From Sphaerulina vaccinii (taxonomy: Eukaryota > Ascomycota > Dothideomycetes > Mycosphaerellales > Mycosphaerellaceae), in NCBI GenBank assembly GCA_022570795.1, contig JAKUDP010000001.1:1550001-1614000 (forward strand): 64,000 nt of DNA, in the 5' to 3' direction. The notes below the pieces were generated by a model. That model saw only the letters and a program-made list of their open reading frames with translations. It did not search any database and had not been told where the DNA came from. Position 1 is the first letter of the stretch. Each line of letters opens with the position of its first letter. Positions 1 to 11,183 of the stretch are shown one piece after another. The translations under genes and the position numbers were made by a program.

Positions 1-791
1 CGTGCTCTTCCACAGCATGCATAACACGAACGTCTAGATTGTTACAGCTATAAAGAAATGGAACATGTTCAGCAATACGAACCAAATCTACGATTGCATA
101 CAACAAGAACCAATCGTCCAAGTTCACAACGAGGACACCAGAACTAAAAGCTGGACGTTCAGCTTCCGCGCCTCCTTCTCGAAGCACGCATCGAGTCGTG
201 TTCCGGAAGCAGTCTTTATTTCACAGATGCACGACATGCTTGACTGCCGAAAATCGGAAGCTCATACTATAGCAATCTTCCGGCTTGAGCAGCCTCTACG
301 AGATGCCAGCAGTACGACTTCTCTGACTAGTACAGCGCAGATATGCTCTGACTACTGGGCGGGACGAGTACTCGTCTACCGCATGTTCATGTAAATTCAC
401 GAGCATGAAGCTTAGGGTTGCCCGAAATCCCTGGGACGACAATGAGGTGCGTAGGGCAACATACTGATCAAAAGGTCATACATCAATAGATTGGAAGAAC
501 AGAGCCCAATTTCCCAGAACCCGGATCGGCGATACTGCAGAAGAAGTACCGACATACTGAATCTCGTATGGGCAACCACCCAACTTCACTTCGACTCTCA
601 TGTTTGACATTCGCTTTGCGCGTTCAACTAGATCCCGTATATGCTGTACTGTCTCAACTCTCAGGGATCACTATGGAACAGGCAAAGACCTCGTCGTCAA
701 TATATATCGCTACATCGTTGTGCTTGCGCAGTTCATTGAATGATTGTGTAATAAGCATCTCATGATTCTGGTTGGATATATCTATCTTCTC
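1..791. other. left edge, no supportable gene
   Basis: I see no convincing gene here. Open frames on the plus strand (65-394 and 568-765) are short, have no recognisable motif and no family-like composition. The stretch lies beyond the 3' end of the Elg1-like gene and probably holds its 3' UTR and intergenic sequence. Confidence 0.5.
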
Positions 792-3700
792 TCATGCTGC
801 TTCAGCACTAGAAGCAGGCATATCACCTCCCTCCGTATCTCCCATCGAAACGTCTTCAAGTGATGCTGGTGGTTCTGCAAATCGTGGCCAATCTCTGCCA
901 CCGGTAGCAAGCACGCCCGACATATCGAGCTCTTTGCAGAACCATTTGTCCTTTCTGGTGGTCGAGCGTTGACTGCCCTCTAACGCACTCCTTGCAGCCC
1001 GAGTCGTTCGGGCACGTTTCGCTTTCCTTCCACCACCACCTTCTGCATCGAGAAGTCCCAGGCGGTCGCGTTGTTCTTCCAGTGCCTGATCATACTGTAC
1101 GATAGACCTTACATACGGCGCAAGGTCCGTAGTGATCGTCCTCAAAGGTCCATCAAAAACAGAGAGCTGGAGGCCAGGATTCATCAAGCTCACTTCAGCT
1201 GGCGCAGATATCGCATCAAAGCAAGCGAAGGCACGTCGATCGAGCGGTTGCTCACGAGCGGCTTGTGCTCGCTTAGCTGGGATGCTGTGCAGGATACGAT
1301 CACTCTGTACTGCTCTAGGATTGACTTCATAAGTATTCCACGCGGACAATGTCATCGTAAGGAGGAGATGCTTGCTGAACTCGCAGTAGTCGATCTTCTC
1401 ATCAGTTTGCAGGAGTACCATGTTTTGAATATAGCCCTGGTTTCGAGCCTTTTCGGATATGTCGGGTTGCGTGGCATCGAAGCAAGCTGAGCCGGGCAAG
1501 CCGAGTGAGGTGCAAGCATCTGCTGCACTGAGAACATCTGCAGAACCTGCGAGCCTAGATAGAGCACGAAGATTGCGCATCGCATCAGTGGAGGCTTGAA
1601 AGCCCTCTGTTGACGGTCGTCGATCGTTCTCGTTATAAGCCTTCCAGCCGAGTGCACGTGCAGGCTCGACGCCGAAGTTGGTCCACGCCCACCACAGCGC
1701 ATCTTCAGACGATGGATCGATGGCTGGAGTGAGGCCCATGCCTTCCTGATATGTGTTCTCGCTAACAACGCGGACTGTACGCCCAAAGTGATCAACATCG
1801 GAGCCGGGCGGCCATCGTTGGTACATCCAGCTGAGGCCTTCCTTCGGGTCACCTACACCCATCTGACACCAGCAGTCCAGCTCTGTGATGCTCGCTCGTA
1901 GGTCCCGGTCGTGGTGCTCGTACAGACTCTTGACTGCGCCCCTTTTCAGCAGATGACCCTCAGCTGCAGCGAGAAGCAGCATGTAGTCTGTAGCCAGATC
2001 AACAGATGGGTGTCGAAAGCGCAGAATTGCATGAAGTGATATCGTTTGCAGTGCGACCTGATCCTCGTCGTTGCAAGTCATGATGAAAGGTCTTTTCGAG
2101 GTCTCGATCAGCTTTACAATCGTAGTCCAGAAGTCCTTGTCGTCTTTGAATAGGATGTCGACCTCTTCAAGGAGAATCAAGGACTGCTGCTGATCCTTTG
2201 GCGGCTGTTTCAGCGCTTCCTTGACGGCCTTTAGTGTCCTGGTCTTTATGACTTCCTTGGGCTCCGGCTGCTTCTTGGTCTTGGGTGCCACTTTGGACGA
2301 TGGCTTAAAGAAGGCGCTCATCTTGCCTTGCCTACCGGTCTCAAGGTCTTTTTGGAAAGCTTCATCGATATCGATCGGCTCCTCGGCAGAAGTGGAATCA
2401 GACTCGGTGTCCACAGCTTCGATACCATGATGCTTCACCAAGTGGTTCTCTGCCATGTCACCCACCTTGTCGAGCACGTCTTTACCACTCCTACGCTCAC
2501 TCGAGCTGATCTCGAAGACTCTGAAGCCCAGGTCTTTGGCAACTCCATACGCTGCTGCTGTCTTGCCACATCCGTGAGGCCCGCTGAGCATGACCACATT
2601 GCTGAGCTTCGCGCCAGCAGGAGCGACGTGTACCACGCTGTTATGGGTTCGGCGAGACGTGTGCGGACTTGCTGGTACCGAGTCGAGAAGTTCGCTCATC
2701 TCATGCACATCCTCGTCGCTCTCGACCAAGAAGTCGTCCATTTCATCAGCCTTCTTTTTCCTCTTCTTCTTTGGCTTTTCTTTTGCTACGTTCGCAATTG
2801 GCGCTTTGGCTGCAGTCGCTGCACCACCAACAGCTTGTACAGCGAGCGAACCGAGCCACTCCTTCAGCACCATAATCTCAGTTTCTGGCTGTAGCACATC
2901 TGCGGAAGTTGTTGGCGCATATTTCTGTGTCCATGAAGCTGTCTCGCCCTTCGAAAGATCGAACCCAGTCATGACTGTCGGTATCCTGTCGTAGAGTCTC
3001 TGTAGTGCAGGGTGCGTCTGTTGTTGAGAAGAAGTGAATGTCAATTCATCAGCTGCCTGATCAGCCATTGGAACTGACAACTGCGTGGCGATCCTGTACG
3101 CGATGTCCTGTCCTGATAGCAGCAGTCGCTCGGGCACATTAAGCTGAGCGTGTGCTTCATGGAAGCCATCTGGTCGTATTGCACGATCTGCTTCAGGCTG
3201 TAGCTGCGCACCATATCGTGCCAGTATTGACTCGCTAGATGCCAGTGGTAGTTGGATACGCTTTTGTTTACGTCGAACGAACCGTTCCTGATCAGATTCC
3301 GCATCGACTTGAGGCGTTGTCAACTGCTCGTCTAGTCCACGCACATGAACCTGGTCACGAGCCGGGAAAGGTGGATCTGTCGCACCTGGATGCCTGATCA
3401 TCAATCGATCTTTGTTCAAGGTCGAAACGTATGGCTGGTGATCTCGAGGGTCGTAGCTTCGATCAGCCAAGGCCTGCATCCTAAGCTTGCCAGGTGTGAT
3501 CGCAGTCGACTTCCGTGGAGACTCTTTCTTGGGTGGAGCGGGCTCATCTTTGGGCTTCTCTTTAACGAAGAAGGGATGTGCAGGCTTGTCCAGTTTTCTA
3601 GGCGTGCGGGTTTTCGGAGTAGCATTCTTCACTTTCGACCTGGTCTTTCTGGGTGTTCGTGGGGCATCTTCGATCACGATGGGAATCTGCTCCTCGCCTC

Positions 3701-4547
3701 CGAGCACACGAGAGATTCTATCTCCAATCGCAGTTTTCGAAGGTTCGTCCGTGCCATACCCAATCGTGACGACCAAACGCTTGTCAGCGTTGATGGCTGC
3801 TGCTCTTCGCGGTCTTCCACGTTTCGTCAACTGTTGTATAGGTGGCTCGTCCTGTTTCGGCTTCGTCGTGGGTGGCGAGCTGAAAGTTCCATTGGCATTG
3901 ATCCGTAATAGCTTCCTCGGAGGAGCCTTCGGAGAGGGAGAAGGCATCCTAGGCGCAACCACATTTTCAGCGAGGTCTAGGACGGGTCCCACGATCTTCT
4001 GCTCAGCTGGAGGTGGCGACGATCGCGGTATGAGCACTTGGGGAGACGCCCTGCCATTCCCCGGACTCACTGTCGATGCATCTTCGTTTGCTGCTCCTGT
4101 CCCAACCTCAATAGACTGACGTTCGCCTGTCCGCCTTCGCTTCTTGCGAGAGTCGTTCTCGCGGGGCTCAGCTACACTATCGTCCGGAGTGGCGACTTCC
4201 TCTGCAGCCACGACACCTGGATTGATGATCTGGCTCAACGTCCTCTGCACCTTGCCCTTGCTCTGAGCATCAGCCTTCTTCTGCTTGCGTTTACTATTAG
4301 TTCTTTTTGGCTTCTCGTCGACCTCCACGGGCCGTATATCTGGGGAATATTCGTCGTCATCGTTTCTGTCGTGGTTCTCGTGGCTTTGCTCGTGTAATGT
4401 CTTGTTTGGCTCTGCTCTGGTCAGCACATTGATCCCCTCACTGCTCCAAGGCATAGCCCACCAATTACTCGTGGCTGGAAGAACGAGTGTACGCTCTTTC
4501 TGCCCTCCACGTTCATCGCACGGAGCACTGCTGCTGCTGCCATTCAA
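792..4547 (-). CDS. ELG1: Elg1/ATAD5-like AAA+ ATPase (PCNA unloader)
   Basis: A single uninterrupted ORF of 1251 aa. The C-terminal half is an AAA+ clamp-loader-type ATPase: Walker A GPHGCGKT at residues 656-663, followed by a conserved ISSSERRSGKD stretch, and a Walker B-like LILLEEVDILF near residue 790 with the double-Glu form typical of Elg1/ATAD5. The N-terminal 450 residues are low-complexity, basic and Pro/Ser-rich, as expected for the disordered arm that binds PCNA in this family. Elg1 forms an alternative RFC complex that removes (often SUMOylated) PCNA from DNA after replication, in the nucleus. The length matches fungal Elg1 proteins. It is divergent from the Utp8 gene with 224 bp between the start codons. 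The start is the first Met of the ORF and could lie slightly downstream. Family assignment is from motif order and spacing; Rad24/Rad17 is the main alternative and fits less well. Confidence 0.85.
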   Translation of the reverse strand: MNGSSSSAPCDERGGQKERTLVLPATSNWWAMPWSSEGINVLTRAEPNKTLHEQSHENHDRNDDDEYSPDIRPVEVDEKPKRTNSKRKQKKADAQSKGKVQRTLSQIINPGVVAAEEVATPDDSVAEPRENDSRKKRRRTGERQSIEVGTGAANEDASTVSPGNGRASPQVLIPRSSPPPAEQKIVGPVLDLAENVVAPRMPSPSPKAPPRKLLRINANGTFSSPPTTKPKQDEPPIQQLTKRGRPRRAAAINADKRLVVTIGYGTDEPSKTAIGDRISRVLGGEEQIPIVIEDAPRTPRKTRSKVKNATPKTRTPRKLDKPAHPFFVKEKPKDEPAPPKKESPRKSTAITPGKLRMQALADRSYDPRDHQPYVSTLNKDRLMIRHPGATDPPFPARDQVHVRGLDEQLTTPQVDAESDQERFVRRKQKRIQLPLASSESILARYGAQLQPEADRAIRPDGFHEAHAQLNVPERLLLSGQDIAYRIATQLSVPMADQAADELTFTSSQQQTHPALQRLYDRIPTVMTGFDLSKGETASWTQKYAPTTSADVLQPETEIMVLKEWLGSLAVQAVGGAATAAKAPIANVAKEKPKKKRKKKADEMDDFLVESDEDVHEMSELLDSVPASPHTSRRTHNSVVHVAPAGAKLSNVVMLSGPHGCGKTAAAYGVAKDLGFRVFEISSSERRSGKDVLDKVGDMAENHLVKHHGIEAVDTESDSTSAEEPIDIDEAFQKDLETGRQGKMSAFFKPSSKVAPKTKKQPEPKEVIKTRTLKAVKEALKQPPKDQQQSLILLEEVDILFKDDKDFWTTIVKLIETSKRPFIMTCNDEDQVALQTISLHAILRFRHPSVDLATDYMLLLAAAEGHLLKRGAVKSLYEHHDRDLRASITELDCWCQMGVGDPKEGLSWMYQRWPPGSDVDHFGRTVRVVSENTYQEGMGLTPAIDPSSEDALWWAWTNFGVEPARALGWKAYNENDRRPSTEGFQASTDAMRNLRALSRLAGSADVLSAADACTSLGLPGSACFDATQPDISEKARNQGYIQNMVLLQTDEKIDYCEFSKHLLLTMTLSAWNTYEVNPRAVQSDRILHSIPAKRAQAAREQPLDRRAFACFDAISAPAEVSLMNPGLQLSVFDGPLRTITTDLAPYVRSIVQYDQALEEQRDRLGLLDAEGGGGRKAKRARTTRAARSALEGSQRSTTRKDKWFCKELDMSGVLATGGRDWPRFAEPPASLEDVSMGDTEGGDMPASSAEAA

Positions 4548-4771
4548 TCATTGCTGGGAGAGAGTATAGATTGTTGGTGATGTCGAGGATGGTGAAAGAT
4601 GTCAAGTCGTGACGCGCACAGCAGAGAACGCGCTTTGGTGCACGCGTTTTGCCACCCGAAAGAAGCTTAGGCTGAAGTGGTCTGAGGCTGTGAGACAATT
4701 TTAGCTTCGAAAAAGTTCAGAGTCGCTTCACGACTTGAGCTTCACATCGCATGTGTAGAGCATTGCCAACA
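4548..4771. promoter_or_regulatory. bidirectional promoter between ELG1 and UTP8
   Basis: Only 224 bp separate the divergent start codons of the Elg1-like and Utp8 genes, so both promoters and both 5' leaders must lie here. No TATA box is evident. Shared control of a replication gene and a ribosome-biogenesis gene is possible but is inference only. Confidence 0.5.
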
Positions 4772-7491
4772 ATGTCGATTGAGGAACCATACACCATCGC
4801 TGCTCTGCCGAAGCCACTGGACCAGGAGAATGGGCGAGTACAGCCAGCGACAGTATACAGCTTGAATGGCTCGCGAAAGAGAAAAAGACATGAGATCGCC
4901 GTTGGCGTGGATGGCGAGAGCGTGAACATCTATAATGTATGCGCTACTATATACTAGAAGGGAGGAATGGTGGCTGACGATGAGTCTAGGTCCAAACACA
5001 GAGCACGGTAAGCTCGTATGCGCTTCCTCCGCAATCCTATCTGGCCACTTCTCCATGCTCCATATACTGCAAACGTGCAAAGCCTCTGCCATCGCAACGA
5101 CATACATACCTTGCAGTGCAGAAACGATCGAACGACTCTCGATCAAAGCTAGTAAGCATCACGGAGGACCTGAGCAGACCGCAAAACGACGACCACGAAC
5201 CACGAGCGCCGGTGAAGGGGGAATGGAAGCTGCGTGACGGCAAGGTTACTGGGATTGATGTTGTGCCAGTGGCGGACTTGAAGGATGGGTCAGCTCCCGT
5301 ATTAGTCTCCTATGAAAACGGCAACGTGGACTGCATATCTGGAGATCTATCGAGAACACGGTGGGAACATACAGCAACCGACGAAGTTGTGGTGGAATAC
5401 GCAGCGGTTGTGGACGTGGACACAGCGAGAAGAGGTCTGTTAAAGAACCGCGAAGACGTACTTGCGCTTCTGGATCCCCATACCGTAGATGGCGCAATTG
5501 GGAATGCTCCATCCTTGTTATGCCAGGTGGTCCGACTACAGGAACAGCCGCAGTTGAGGATATATGCGCTGCGAAATGTTGGCGCAACAGCTCTGCAAGG
5601 ACAACGATCACCTCTGGATCTGGTTCTTAGTTACGATCTGCCTGGCAAGCAGAGCGATGAACGCTCGGTCTATGAGCTACATGCAAGCTCTGGTATGCTA
5701 TACCAACGCGTCGCGCAACGCCTGACCATAATCGACCTCTCGGGAACCACGCCAAAGCTGTCATTTGAGATTGCCAGAAAGTCTGGGAATGTTCAAAGCT
5801 TTGCGCGTCTATGTGCTGGCGCCGTCATCGTGGTCTCGCAAGGTCGACTAGCAGTTTTCGACACTAAGTTTGGCTCAATCCTGGACGCGTTGACGTTACC
5901 ACAAAGCCTGACAACATCGACGCAACCTCCATCGCCCACCCTTCTGAACCACTTCACTGATCTTGGTGTTGTCGTTGCTTTGGATGGCACTGACCTGGTC
6001 GCGTACCAGCTTGGAGAAGCAATTGAGGATGTAAAGAAGTCTCGAGCACAAGGTGCACTGCTTTCCGATGTCATTGGCAAGGGCAAGCTCACCAACGAAG
6101 CGCAACATCTGGATGTATACAGCAGGAAAGAGAAGAAGCAAAAGAAGTGGGTCGAGTGGAAAGCCAAGATCGACACGATCGCTCAACAACATGATATGCA
6201 TGCCATGGAAGAGCGAGTGGCCAAGGATCTCCACGTCGGCAAGTATGACAAGCATGAAGAGACAGAACCGCTAACTAACGGCACAACAAATGGGCATGAA
6301 GGCGCATACGAAGAATGGAATCTATTGCCACAGCACTTCGACCCGCAGCATGTCGATCGCAAGAAAGCCATCTATGTGCTCGGAAAGATTTTCGCATGGA
6401 GATCAAAGACCAGTGGTTTTGTGCTTGGAGAACGTCACCTCGAGATAGTCCTGCCATCCCGGAACATCTTGAGATGGCTCACGCTCGCTGGCTACCTCAC
6501 GGCCACAGAAGTGGAGCACGCGTTACCACAGGCTGTGGGAGGTTTCACCGCATCGAGACCGTACATTGCACCTGGCGACATCATCAGAGCTGTCAGCGAA
6601 GCCGATCCAAGCTTCGTACTCCTTCATAGCTTACTCGCGCTGCCAGCCTACTGGGACCTGCCCGAGGTTGTCCAAGCACTCCGAGTATTGATCGCATCAT
6701 TCGACGACCAGCTCGATCCGGAGCAAGAAGAAGCTCAACAGCTCCTGACGAACGGCGACGTCGACATGACCGATGACAAATCTGAAGCCAACATCGAAGC
6801 TGAGCAAGCCGCCGCTTTCGCAGAAGTCGAACGAGTCACCAATTTCCTCGAAGCAGGTGTCACGACCCGCAGCGCCACTTTCCGGAAATGCCTCGATCGG
6901 TTACAAGAGTTCCCTTCAAAGAACGTCACAAAAGCAATGAGAACTCAGATGTCTCAAGACGATATAATTTACTTCATCCATATCATGCGGTTGGAGCTTG
7001 CCAATGGAGGCTGGACGAGACCGTACGCTGGAACAATCGAAGAAGAACTTACGACCCCTGGAGAAGCGAAAGAACTTCCACCAAGTAATCACGCTATCCG
7101 CACAATCGCCACTCTCCTCAGCTGCTCCATCGACGCAATCGGACTTAGCGGTTGGCTTATTGGACAAAGTGGTAATTGGTCCACTGAAGACCTCATCGAA
7201 TCGATGGTCAATGAGACGAGCGCTGTTGTGGAAGGCATCTATCACACTGAGAACTTGGACACGTATTTGAGGGAGGCTGAAAGAACAGCTGCCGATCTGG
7301 AAAGGAAGCAGAACAGTGAGAGGAAGAGGAAGCATGAGGAGATTGAGTGGACGCCTGAGTCGAGTCTATTGCCAATGGGCGGAAGACTAGAGCCTCCTGT
7401 TCTTGGAGGCAAGAGAGGACTGAAAGCTGCTACAGCAGAGCAGGAGAGCCGTGGGCTGGGCAAGTATAGCTTCGAGAGGATTAGGATTTGA
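4772..7491 (+). CDS. UTP8: U3 snoRNP component Utp8 (two exons)
   Basis: Exon 1 is 4772-4936 (55 codons) and exon 2 is 4990-7491. The 53-nt intron starts GTATGC, has CTGAC near 4973 and ends CTAG. The spliced product is 888 aa. The N-terminus reads MSIEEPYTIAALPKP, like the start of yeast Utp8, and the residues right after the junction (VQTQSTVSSYALPPQSYLA) match the 'YxxxPxP' strand of its beta-propeller. Utp8 belongs to the t-UTP subcomplex of the small-subunit processome, needed for rDNA transcription and early pre-18S processing in the nucleolus; yeast Utp8 also takes part in tRNA export. The middle holds the propeller, an acidic spacer (about residues 645-670) and a helical C-terminus ending in a basic GKYSFERIRI tail. 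Without the first exon the protein would start internally at 5116, which would lose the conserved start. Confidence 0.82.
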
Positions 7492-8293
7492 GGTGATCTA
7501 TCACACTGAAATGGATAACATCACCTGGAGCTCTTTCCTGCAGACACTCTGGTCGCGGTCAGTCCACCAAAGTACATACAGATCGAAGTGAAGTAGAAGC
7601 CTCCACGCTCAACAAACATTCGTGGCTCACCAAAAGATGCGAGCATGAGCTAGTGGCGGCTACTGCCGTCCAATAATACTCTCAGCTCATCAGCCTCATT
7701 CTGACCTCCCCTCTGTCCTCACGTCTTCCATCTCCTCTGCTTCCCCGTCATGCATCGGCAGAATGATCACAGCCACCACCAAAGAAAACATCAACTATCT
7801 CGCGTGCGACTCGCACATTTTAGACACGTGCAGAAAAAGCAGTAAGCCCGCACATAGGCCAAGCATGAATCGCTCCGGTTTTCCAGGACGACGAGCTGTA
7901 TGCAGGCAAACGCGCCTTGGCTCCCTCTGGGCATGCAGACTACACTCGCTACGACGACATCATCCCAGCCTCCATGCAATTCCCACCAATCCATATGGTG
8001 AAGCTAATCTTCCACGTGCCTACATGGAGCGTGGTGTCTTGCCTGCAGGAACCATAATATGCGAGCTGCGAGCTGAACCCGGTAACTATAGGTGAAGCTG
8101 GCTAGGAAATGGAATAGTCCATACGCCTACGGTATAAAGATGGCTTGAAGCTCCGAGCGATGATGAAGGTTGGTTGCTCTGTGTTTCGTTCATTGCCATT
8201 GAGAGTGGAGGATTGCGTCCTGATATACACGTTCACTACAGTACTCATAACGGAAGACATACCACGTTCGACTCAAAGACGACTTCAAGCACT
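7492..8293. other. intergenic: UTP8 3' end and GDPD promoter
   Basis: No gene that I can support. A 110-aa ORF (7763-8095) has no family resemblance. Between about 7885 and 8060 another frame reads plausibly (DDELYAGKRALAP...), and a GTAAGC...TTCCAG pair (about 7842-7886) could splice into it, but neither upstream frame joins it in phase, so I do not call a gene. A TATA-like tataaaga lies near 8134, about 160 bp upstream of the GDPD start. Confidence 0.4.
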
Positions 8294-9688
8294 ATGCCCT
8301 CTACTCTCAAGCTCGCAGCTGTCAGCTTGGCCATTGGCCTTGCAGCTGCAGCACCAGCTCCAGCGAAGCGACAGGACGACGGGTCATGGAGGCCTGGGAA
8401 GTATGAAGTAGCAGGAACGCCATACGATGATGGAAAGTGGTCTCCAGGAAAATACCCTGGCTCGCAGCAGCCAGTCACACCGCACCCATATCGTGGACAC
8501 GCAAAGGGCGAGCCGGGGAAGAGCTTGAATGTACAGGTTGGACCACGCCCATACTATCTGGTAGAGAACATGGACGATGGACCTTTGAAGGAGAAACTCC
8601 AGAGCTGCTCGGAAGGACCATTCGAGACTAGCAGTTTCTCCATCTCTCATCGTGGAGCAGCACTGCAGTTCCCGGAGCACTCCAAGCAAGGCTACGAAGC
8701 TGCCGCTAGAATGGGAGCGGGTATCATTGAGTGTGATGTTTCCTTCACCAGCGATCGCGAGCTCGTTTGCCGCCACTCGAACTGCGATCTGCACTACACG
8801 ACCAACATTCTCGCAACTCCACTCGCTGCGAAGTGCTCAGAGCCTTTCGTGCCCTTCAACGCAGAGACTGGCGAGCTGGCCTCGGCGAAATGCTGCACAA
8901 GCGACATCACGCTTACGGAGTTCAAGTCTCTGTGCGCAGAAATGGAAGGCGGGACATTCAACGCTATGAACACGACCCAGTACAATGGTCGTCTAGGCCA
9001 GACTCCCGATTGGCGCACCAACCTTTATGCCTACTCCTGCGCAGAGCCTATGTCTCTGAAGGAACAGATTGCCCTCGTAGACTCGTATGGTCTCAACTTC
9101 ACCGCAGAGGCAAAGACACCTGAAGTCACTCTTCCATTCGATGGAGATTACACTCAAGAAGCCTTCGTCCAGCAGATCGTGGACACTTTCGACGAAGCCT
9201 CAATCGACCCAAGCCGTGTCTGGCTTCAAAGTTTCCTCCCCGCTGATATCTTCTACTGGATTGACAATGCACCAGCCTACGGCTTGCAGGCGGTCTACCT
9301 CGACGAGCGCGCCGATCTCAACGCAACCGGCTACGACGAAGCCGTCGCATCTCTACCCGGTCTCGCAGAACGCGGAGTCAAGATCATCGCACCTTCCATT
9401 TGGCAACTCGTCACAGCAAACAACGAAACGCAAGAAGTCGTCGCATCGAGTTATGCTCTTGCTGCACAAGCTGCAGGGTTGGAGATCATTACCTGGTCGT
9501 TTGAACGTTCTGGACCACTGCAGAATGGTGGAGGATACTACTATAGTAGTGTGAACAATCTGATCAACAACGATGGTGATCAGCTTACAGTGATTGATGT
9601 TATTGCGCAGAAAATTAAGGCGAGCAGGATCTTTGCTGATTGGCCTGGGACTGTTACTTATTATGCTAATTGCTTTGGGTTGAAGTAG
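8294..9688 (+). CDS. secreted glycerophosphodiester phosphodiesterase family protein
   Basis: A 464-aa product from the Met at 8294, chosen because it opens directly into a signal peptide (hydrophobic residues 6-20, AAA-P cleavage region, then a KR Kex2-type site at 25-26). An upstream in-frame Met at 8174 would bury the signal. The GDPD TIM-barrel signature is present: HRG at 119-121, E128, the ExD pair E146/D148, and H161. These are the general acid/base and metal-binding positions of the family, which hydrolyses glycerophosphodiesters to glycerol-3-phosphate and an alcohol. Between the Kex2 site and the barrel are two copies of a DDGxWxPGKY repeat (about 28-36 and 45-53). Paired Cys residues suit an extracellular protein. 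The substrate is unknown; the barrel is distant enough that a sphingomyelinase-D-like or non-catalytic role cannot be excluded. Confidence 0.8.
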   Translation: MPSTLKLAAVSLAIGLAAAAPAPAKRQDDGSWRPGKYEVAGTPYDDGKWSPGKYPGSQQPVTPHPYRGHAKGEPGKSLNVQVGPRPYYLVENMDDGPLKEKLQSCSEGPFETSSFSISHRGAALQFPEHSKQGYEAAARMGAGIIECDVSFTSDRELVCRHSNCDLHYTTNILATPLAAKCSEPFVPFNAETGELASAKCCTSDITLTEFKSLCAEMEGGTFNAMNTTQYNGRLGQTPDWRTNLYAYSCAEPMSLKEQIALVDSYGLNFTAEAKTPEVTLPFDGDYTQEAFVQQIVDTFDEASIDPSRVWLQSFLPADIFYWIDNAPAYGLQAVYLDERADLNATGYDEAVASLPGLAERGVKIIAPSIWQLVTANNETQEVVASSYALAAQAAGLEIITWSFERSGPLQNGGGYYYSSVNNLINNDGDQLTVIDVIAQKIKASRIFADWPGTVTYYANCFGLK

Positions 9689-11183
9689 ATGGTGGAGTGA
9701 CTATGAGAGATGAGATATGAGAAAAGCGACAGAACAAATGTACATATGGCAAAAGCTCATGAGACATGATGCAACGCAATCCCAGAATCACTATCACCTT
9801 GAAGCGAAGCAAAACGAATGCCTAGGACTGCTTATTTGACGACGAACTGGCGAGAGCAAGCACAGAGTGAGCTTGACGGCAATGTCCATCTACCCCATCA
9901 AGCATCAGAAGAACTGACGACTTACCGACTGATCCAAGCAGCCCGGCATGATCGATGAGAGACCAGCAGCATAGATTACTCATATACATTGTTGCTTTAA
10001 AATATCACGTATGTAAAGAACTTGATCGCAAAAGACAAATAATAACACTCAACGTTTGTGTCAACCAGGTCGTGACATTGCAGGGCAGCAAAAGAACGAC
10101 TTCTTCCCGTCACTGAGGTCTGACCAAAAGACAAAAGAAGAGATGCACGAATTGAACGCTGCAGGACTCGAACCTGCGCTGTTGAAGGAGTCAGTACAAG
10201 GTGGAACTTGGATTTGTTGTTTTACCACGAACCTCTTTCGAACCGCCGAGAATTACCCAGTGAAGAGAACCTTAAGACGGCGCCTTAACCGCTCTATTGA
10301 ATCGTTAGTCGTTGAATCAATTGAGTGGTTGGAAGGTGTAACGAACCGGCCAAACGTCCTTGTATTGTGATTGATGACTAATGGTCCTGCTGAATTTTTC
10401 ATGAATCTAAGATATCGCCAGGGCTTGGCAAGGATAGTCGGCTACGCTTGGTCTGGGTCTGCAATCCATCGATCGTTGGGATCCGTTCACTTGCTAGAGT
10501 CTGGTATGATTCCAAGACCATGCTCCTCTATGTCAGGGTCCGGCAGAAGGCTTGTTGTGAATCTGAGGGCTGAGACAAGCATCCTGTCATGAGCTCAGGA
10601 GATAGCTCGGCGATCGTATAGTTCAAGTACGACCTCGACCTCAAGCAGAAGCATTAACAACAACATCGCGGATGAATGCCTCAAAATGCTTCCCATCAAG
10701 AACTTCGAGCCTCGGCCTACAGACGCAGTCTACGCGTCTCAACAAGAACAATTTTCGTCGCCGAACGACCCTGCTAGTGCTCCGATATGGCTCCACTTCA
10801 GTGGGTCAGCAAGCATAGATACGGCGGACTTCACGTGTCTTTCGAGTACAACTCGCGGCATTCAAAGGCCGTAAGGGTGTGTGGATACCATTCTATCAGC
10901 ACTCTGATTCGAACAATCTCTTCACGGACAGGTTTTGCGCCTCGGTTACAATATACAGTATCGCTATCGTAAGCCTCATTGTGGATCTTCAATGCTGTGC
11001 GATGCGACGTTGAAGATCAACGACCTTTGCGGTGCGTGCAGTCTGCACTTTGGGTCTTTGCGGCTGCCATCGTGCCGAACCTGCCTTTGGTTGCATGGTA
11101 AGGCAGCACCTGCAGAAGTGAAGTAGATCGGGCTGCTGCACTTTTGCTTCGTCGGTAAGTACTTTCTTCTTTTTGACAGAACT
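9689..11183. other. 1.5-kb intergenic stretch with a tRNA-like relic
   Basis: No protein gene is supportable. ORFs at 10056-10370, 10371-10592 and 10686-10874 lack motifs. The stretch contains a tRNA-Leu-like relic (10154-10307) and the promoter and leader of the MFS gene; a pyrimidine-rich tract (ctttcttctttttgac) lies just before the MFS start. Confidence 0.4.
10154..10307 (-). pseudogene. tRNA-Leu-like relic with long insert
   Basis: On the minus strand a perfect T-arm (GCAGG, TTCGAGT loop, CCTGC) is followed by AGCGTTC. About 130 nt upstream, AGAGCGGTTAAGGCGCC closely resembles the D-arm and anticodon lead-in of eukaryotic tRNA-Leu, then CGTCTTAAGG. Aligned by eye with yeast tRNA-Leu this places an AAG anticodon followed by an intron-like insert. 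The 5' acceptor strand pairs poorly with the 3' strand, and I cannot find the partner for the anticodon stem, so I call it a decayed or degenerate gene. An intact intron-containing tRNA-Leu with unusual folding remains possible. Confidence 0.3.

Noticed and set aside
65..394. 109-aa plus-strand ORF at the left edge
   Set aside because: No motif, no protein-like composition and no splice partner; treated as chance.
7763..8095. Possible small spliced gene upstream of the GDPD
   Set aside because: The protein-like frame near 7885-8060 cannot be joined in phase to either upstream frame, and the ORF itself has no recognisable feature.
10371..10874. Short plus-strand ORFs before the MFS gene
   Set aside because: Below 75 aa, without motifs, in a region with no other coding sign.
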